From NCBI RefSeq assembly GCF_022398315.1, contig NZ_JAKEVF010000002.1:739448-803447 (forward strand): a DNA stretch of 64,000 nt, in the 5' to 3' direction. Position numbers and translations under genes: made by a program. This document shows, one piece after another, positions 61,833-64,000 of this stretch. How positions within the stretch are numbered: position 1 is the stretch's first letter; the number at the start of each line of letters is the position of its first letter. The notes under the pieces are model-generated. The model saw only the letters and a program-made list of their open reading frames with translations. It did not search any database and was not told the origin of the DNA. The DNA comes from Shewanella sp. Isolate11 (lineage in GTDB: Bacteria; Pseudomonadota; Gammaproteobacteria; Enterobacterales; Shewanellaceae).

Positions 61833-62090
61833 ATGTTTGTTGTAATTTTTGGCCGTCCAGGCTGTCCATATTGTGTTAGAGCCGTTCAGTTATCAGAGCA
61901 ACTTGTTGAAGCTCGTGATGATTTTAAATTTAAATATGTGGATATTCACGCAGAAGGGATAAGCAAAGCGGATCTAGAAAAGACCGTGGGTAAGCCTGTT
62001 GAAACAGTGCCTCAGATCTTTGTCGATCAAGTACACGTTGGTGGCTGCACTGAGTTCGAACAATATGTTCGCGACAACAACTTACTTTAA
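61833..62090 (+). CDS. grxA: Glutaredoxin 1
   Basis: An 85-residue dithiol glutaredoxin with the active site C11-P-Y-C14, and TVPQIF plus GGCTEFEQYV for glutathione binding. Length equals E. coli GrxA, the reductant of ribonucleotide reductase. The ATG has CAGGAG upstream. A frame open to 61725 overlaps the radD end and lacks family similarity. Confidence 0.94.
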   Translation: MFVVIFGRPGCPYCVRAVQLSEQLVEARDDFKFKYVDIHAEGISKADLEKTVGKPVETVPQIFVDQVHVGGCTEFEQYVRDNNLL

Positions 62091-62106
62091 GTTTATCGCT
62101 TAACGT

Positions 62107-62133
62107 AAAAAAGGAGGCAATTGCCTCCTTTTT
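62107..62133. terminator. Bidirectional terminator, grxA / porin gene
   Basis: GGAGGCAATTGCCTCC is self-complementary, flanked by six A and five T. Confidence 0.85.
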
Positions 62134-62151
62134 ATTTAGCTTAACAATAAA

Positions 62152-63294
62152 CTAGAGTACATATTTTACAGAGAACATCACGCGATTAAGTTCGCCTTTA
62201 TCTCCATTCTGCTTGGTATTTTCTGCATACATATATTCAACACCGAATGTCATTGGTTTCACAGGTGAATAAAGTAAGTTTATATAGCCTGAATATGACT
62301 CTTCGTTGACAGCACCACCGGTTAAGGCAACATCATTATCGGCCTTAAAACCTGATGCAGTAATACTTGAGCGCCACTTATCATTCCACCAGTGACGATA
62401 TGCCACAAAACCACCGTAAGAAGAAATGGTTTCAATATCACCATTAGCATCAATTACACCCGCATTAGCATAGTTAAGCGCCATATAACGGCCCATACCA
62501 TCACCTGCCGTTGCTGAGAATTTAATATCATCACTACCTACAGGAATGACACCGGTTACGCTTACACCGTATGCCATAGTCTGTGCATCGATAGTGGCAT
62601 TTTCAACGTTTAACTGTCGTGCTAAACCTGCAACGGTGAATTTAGCGCCACCCTCGGTATTAAAGTTATAACGAGCTACGAAGTCAGGGATCATACCACT
62701 GCCACTAACAACGCGCGCACCACCGGTATATGGCGTGACCGTTGTCTCTGGGTTTTCCAGCGCAAACTGGAAACCACCGTTGGTATAACGCACCTGAGCT
62801 TGACGAACAAACGGTGTACCTTCAGCAGCACCCACAAAGTCTAAATTTTCAGGTAATGCCCCAGGGTTTTGAAAAGTTGACCAGGTTTGACCCACGGTCC
62901 AATTATCATAGCTCACAAACGCATGACGAATACGAGGTGAATAGCTGTTGGATACTCGCTCGTTACCATCAGCATGAGTCATAAAATCGAGTTCGATAAA
63001 ACCCGAAAGTTTATGGCCATCAAGATCGGTTGAAGTCTTAAAGTTAAAGCGAGACTCCCTTGCTTGAAAGTCGACTACTTGCTTACCATTATCAGCCGTG
63101 CCGTATATGGTTCCAGGTACATAAAACTGACGTGACAGATTACCAGAGTCAGGAGCTCCATTACTGTAATCACTAAACATCACATCCGTTTTTACATACC
63201 CCCCAAATTTAAAGTCGGTTTCAGCCATAGCCCCGCTTGAGCCCATAGCTAATATAGTGGCGGCCGCGACGATTGATAATTTTAATTGTTCCAT
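62152..63294 (-). CDS. DcaP-like trimeric outer-membrane porin
   Basis: A 380-residue outer-membrane beta-barrel. The signal peptide MEQLKLSIVAAATILAMG is cleaved after AMA (~residue 24). Alternating beta-strand patterns then run to the end, with family features FKFGGYVKTDVMFSDY, RESRFNFKTSTDLDG and SFVSYDNWTVGQTWSTF-like AFVSYDNWTVGQTWSTF. DcaP-like porins pass small carboxylates or sulfobutanedioate. GGGAGAG lies seven bases before the ATG. A partly symmetric box near 63371 resembles the acs palindrome. Confidence 0.86.
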   Translation of the reverse strand: MEQLKLSIVAAATILAMGSSGAMAETDFKFGGYVKTDVMFSDYSNGAPDSGNLSRQFYVPGTIYGTADNGKQVVDFQARESRFNFKTSTDLDGHKLSGFIELDFMTHADGNERVSNSYSPRIRHAFVSYDNWTVGQTWSTFQNPGALPENLDFVGAAEGTPFVRQAQVRYTNGGFQFALENPETTVTPYTGGARVVSGSGMIPDFVARYNFNTEGGAKFTVAGLARQLNVENATIDAQTMAYGVSVTGVIPVGSDDIKFSATAGDGMGRYMALNYANAGVIDANGDIETISSYGGFVAYRHWWNDKWRSSITASGFKADNDVALTGGAVNEESYSGYINLLYSPVKPMTFGVEYMYAENTKQNGDKGELNRVMFSVKYVL

Positions 63295-63595
63295 CGGTAC
63301 TCTCCCTTATTATTTTATCAGAGTGAATATGACGGACTTAATAAGTCAAAAACATTAGCAAAACGTCTATAAGACTAAGGTCGATAAGCAACAACTAATA
63401 AATAGACCATACTTAGAAGTTCCCCCAACTATACCCCTTCCCCATTCACCAACACATCCTGCTTCAAAAACCATGCCCTAATGCCTTAATAAAAGTAAAA
63501 GCCGAAGACTCTCATGCTTACCCGAGGGGTAATAGCAATAGAAGCAGCAGCTCTTAAAAATTCATAGGAAAACAAAATCGAAGGTGATGGATAAG
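63295..63595. other. Porin leader region and spacer
   Basis: About 300 bases hold the porin promoter and an apparently empty AT-rich part. Only very short frames were found. The tRNA-derived repeats begin at its right edge. Confidence 0.5.
63371..63384. promoter_or_regulatory. Degenerate copy of the acs palindrome before the porin gene
   Basis: AAGACTAAGGTCGA agrees at 11 of 14 positions with TAGACCAAGGTCTA of 57861-57874 and lies 77 bases before the porin start. Confidence 0.35.
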
Positions 63596-63734
63596 AAGTG
63601 GTGTATCGTGAAGAATTAGAACCTTCGACTAATGTGGACTCTTATAAGGAAAAGAAAAGCCAACTGTCTCTCGTTTCAAAAGCTACAATTGAACCAACTT
63701 ATCTGATGAAAAATACTATAGGGGAAACTTTAAG
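63596..63734 (-). pseudogene. Oldest tRNA-Lys-derived repeat unit (139 bp), strongly decayed
   Basis: The minus strand keeps TCGAAGGTTCTAATTCTTCA and a CACCA end with substitutions, ~8 bases away from the next unit's consensus in the T-arm and acceptor. The anticodon-arm remnant GACAGTTGGCTTTT is still visible. It is 12 bases longer than the 127-bp units. Confidence 0.7.
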
Positions 63735-63861
63735 AAGTGGTGGGTCGTGAAGGATTCGAACCTTCGACCAATGTGGAGTTAAGAGTAAAGCCAACTGCCT
63801 CTTTTTTAACAAGCAGCGACTAAGCTAACTTCATCTCCGTCCTATTTGACCACTTAAAAAT
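63735..63861 (-). pseudogene. tRNA-Lys-derived pseudogene, 127-bp unit 1
   Basis: Read on the minus strand, the last ~35 bases (63738-63772) are the variable loop, T-arm, acceptor 3' strand and CCA of tRNA-Lys: TTGGTCGAAGGTTCGAATCC then TTCACGACCCACCA. They differ from E. coli tRNA-Lys by one compensated T-stem pair. Upstream, GCAGTTGGCTTT (anticodon stem and loop start) and GTTAGCTTAGTCG (D-arm) survive but are separated by insertions. The 5' acceptor strand GGGTCGT is missing. It cannot fold into a full cloverleaf. Confidence 0.8.
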
Positions 63862-63988
63862 AAGTGGTGGGTCGTGAAGGATTCGAACCTTCGACCAATG
63901 TGGAGTTAAGAGTAAAGCCAACTGCCTCTTTTTTAACAAGCAGCGACTAAGCTAACTTCATCTCCGTCCTATTTGACCACTTAAAAAT
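63862..63988 (-). pseudogene. tRNA-Lys-derived pseudogene, 127-bp unit 2
   Basis: Identical to the unit at 63735-63861 over all 127 bases by direct comparison. The junction carries ACCACTT-aaaaat-AAGTGGT (63849-63868), a 7-bp stem that uses the CCA end. Confidence 0.8.
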
Positions 63989-64000
63989 AAGTGGTGGGTC
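63989..64000 (-). pseudogene. Start of a further unit, cut by the window edge
   Basis: The last 12 bases repeat the first 12 of the previous unit in exact phase, so the array continues beyond the window. Confidence 0.7.

Noticed and set aside
63735..63861. Functional tRNA gene
   Set aside because: The 5' acceptor strand GGGTCGT is absent and the anticodon region carries insertions, so no cloverleaf can form.
63735..63988. CRISPR array
   Set aside because: The repeated units are 127 bp and contiguous without unique spacers, and no cas gene is present.

Overview
The window looks like chromosomal core DNA of a marine gammaproteobacterium, most probably Shewanella or a close relative in the Alteromonadales. 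The evidence is protein content (CrbS-type sensor kinase, DcaP-like porin, YdiJ, monomeric isocitrate dehydrogenase, DUF4826, DUF1285 and DUF3185 proteins) and gene orders shared with Escherichia coli but rearranged. No prophage, transposase, CRISPR array, integron or plasmid gene was seen. Coding density is high. The accessory signals are non-coding: interspersed palindromic repeats, a candidate small RNA, and a tandem array of decayed tRNA-Lys copies at the right edge.

Layout. 1-7.9 kb holds single-gene units: the end of a SulP transporter, MsrBA, a 2-oxoglutarate oxygenase, the GTPase YlqF, a low-molecular-weight phosphatase, a 41-residue membrane protein, a periplasmic-type ATP-dependent DNA ligase, DgkA and an SpmA/SpmB-like fusion. 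7.9-16.8 kb holds RsmF, a candidate sRNA and a minus-strand cluster (apbC-udk-dcd-pabC-mltG-tmk-holB-pilZ-tatD) in which several genes overlap by 1 to 4 bases. 17-26.4 kb holds metG, ybgI, a protein with a histone-H1-like tail, and an N-degron cluster: the two aminoacyl-protein transferases Aat and Bpt, IF-1, ClpA and ClpS, then CspD. 26.4-34.8 kb (icd, rluE, nudJ, mnmA, hflD, purB, roxA) follows the E. coli order, but the isocitrate dehydrogenase is the unrelated monomeric type and phoPQ is absent.

35-48.6 kb carries leucine dehydrogenase behind a LiuR-like palindrome, YdiJ with a DUF1285 protein, and ppsA/ppsR/aroH, which control carbon entry to phosphoenolpyruvate and aromatic synthesis. 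It ends with a thioesterase and a LuxR-type response regulator, probably CrbR. 48.7-52 kb is a glutathione-dependent formaldehyde detoxification pair (frmA, fghA) with a divergent LysR gene. 52-60 kb carries a PuuB-like oxidase, a fumarylacetoacetase-family enzyme, and CrbS divergent from acs, so the CrbS/CrbR acetate switch and its main target lie within 12 kb. 60-63.3 kb carries radD, grxA and a DcaP-like porin. A palindrome in the acs/crbS spacer recurs in degenerate form before the porin gene.

Several starts were moved from the longest reading frame on the basis of Shine-Dalgarno spacing or family alignment (msrBA, spm fusion, tatD, bpt, clpA, ldh, DUF1285, ppsR, grxA). All functional calls come from reading motifs by eye; no database search was run.
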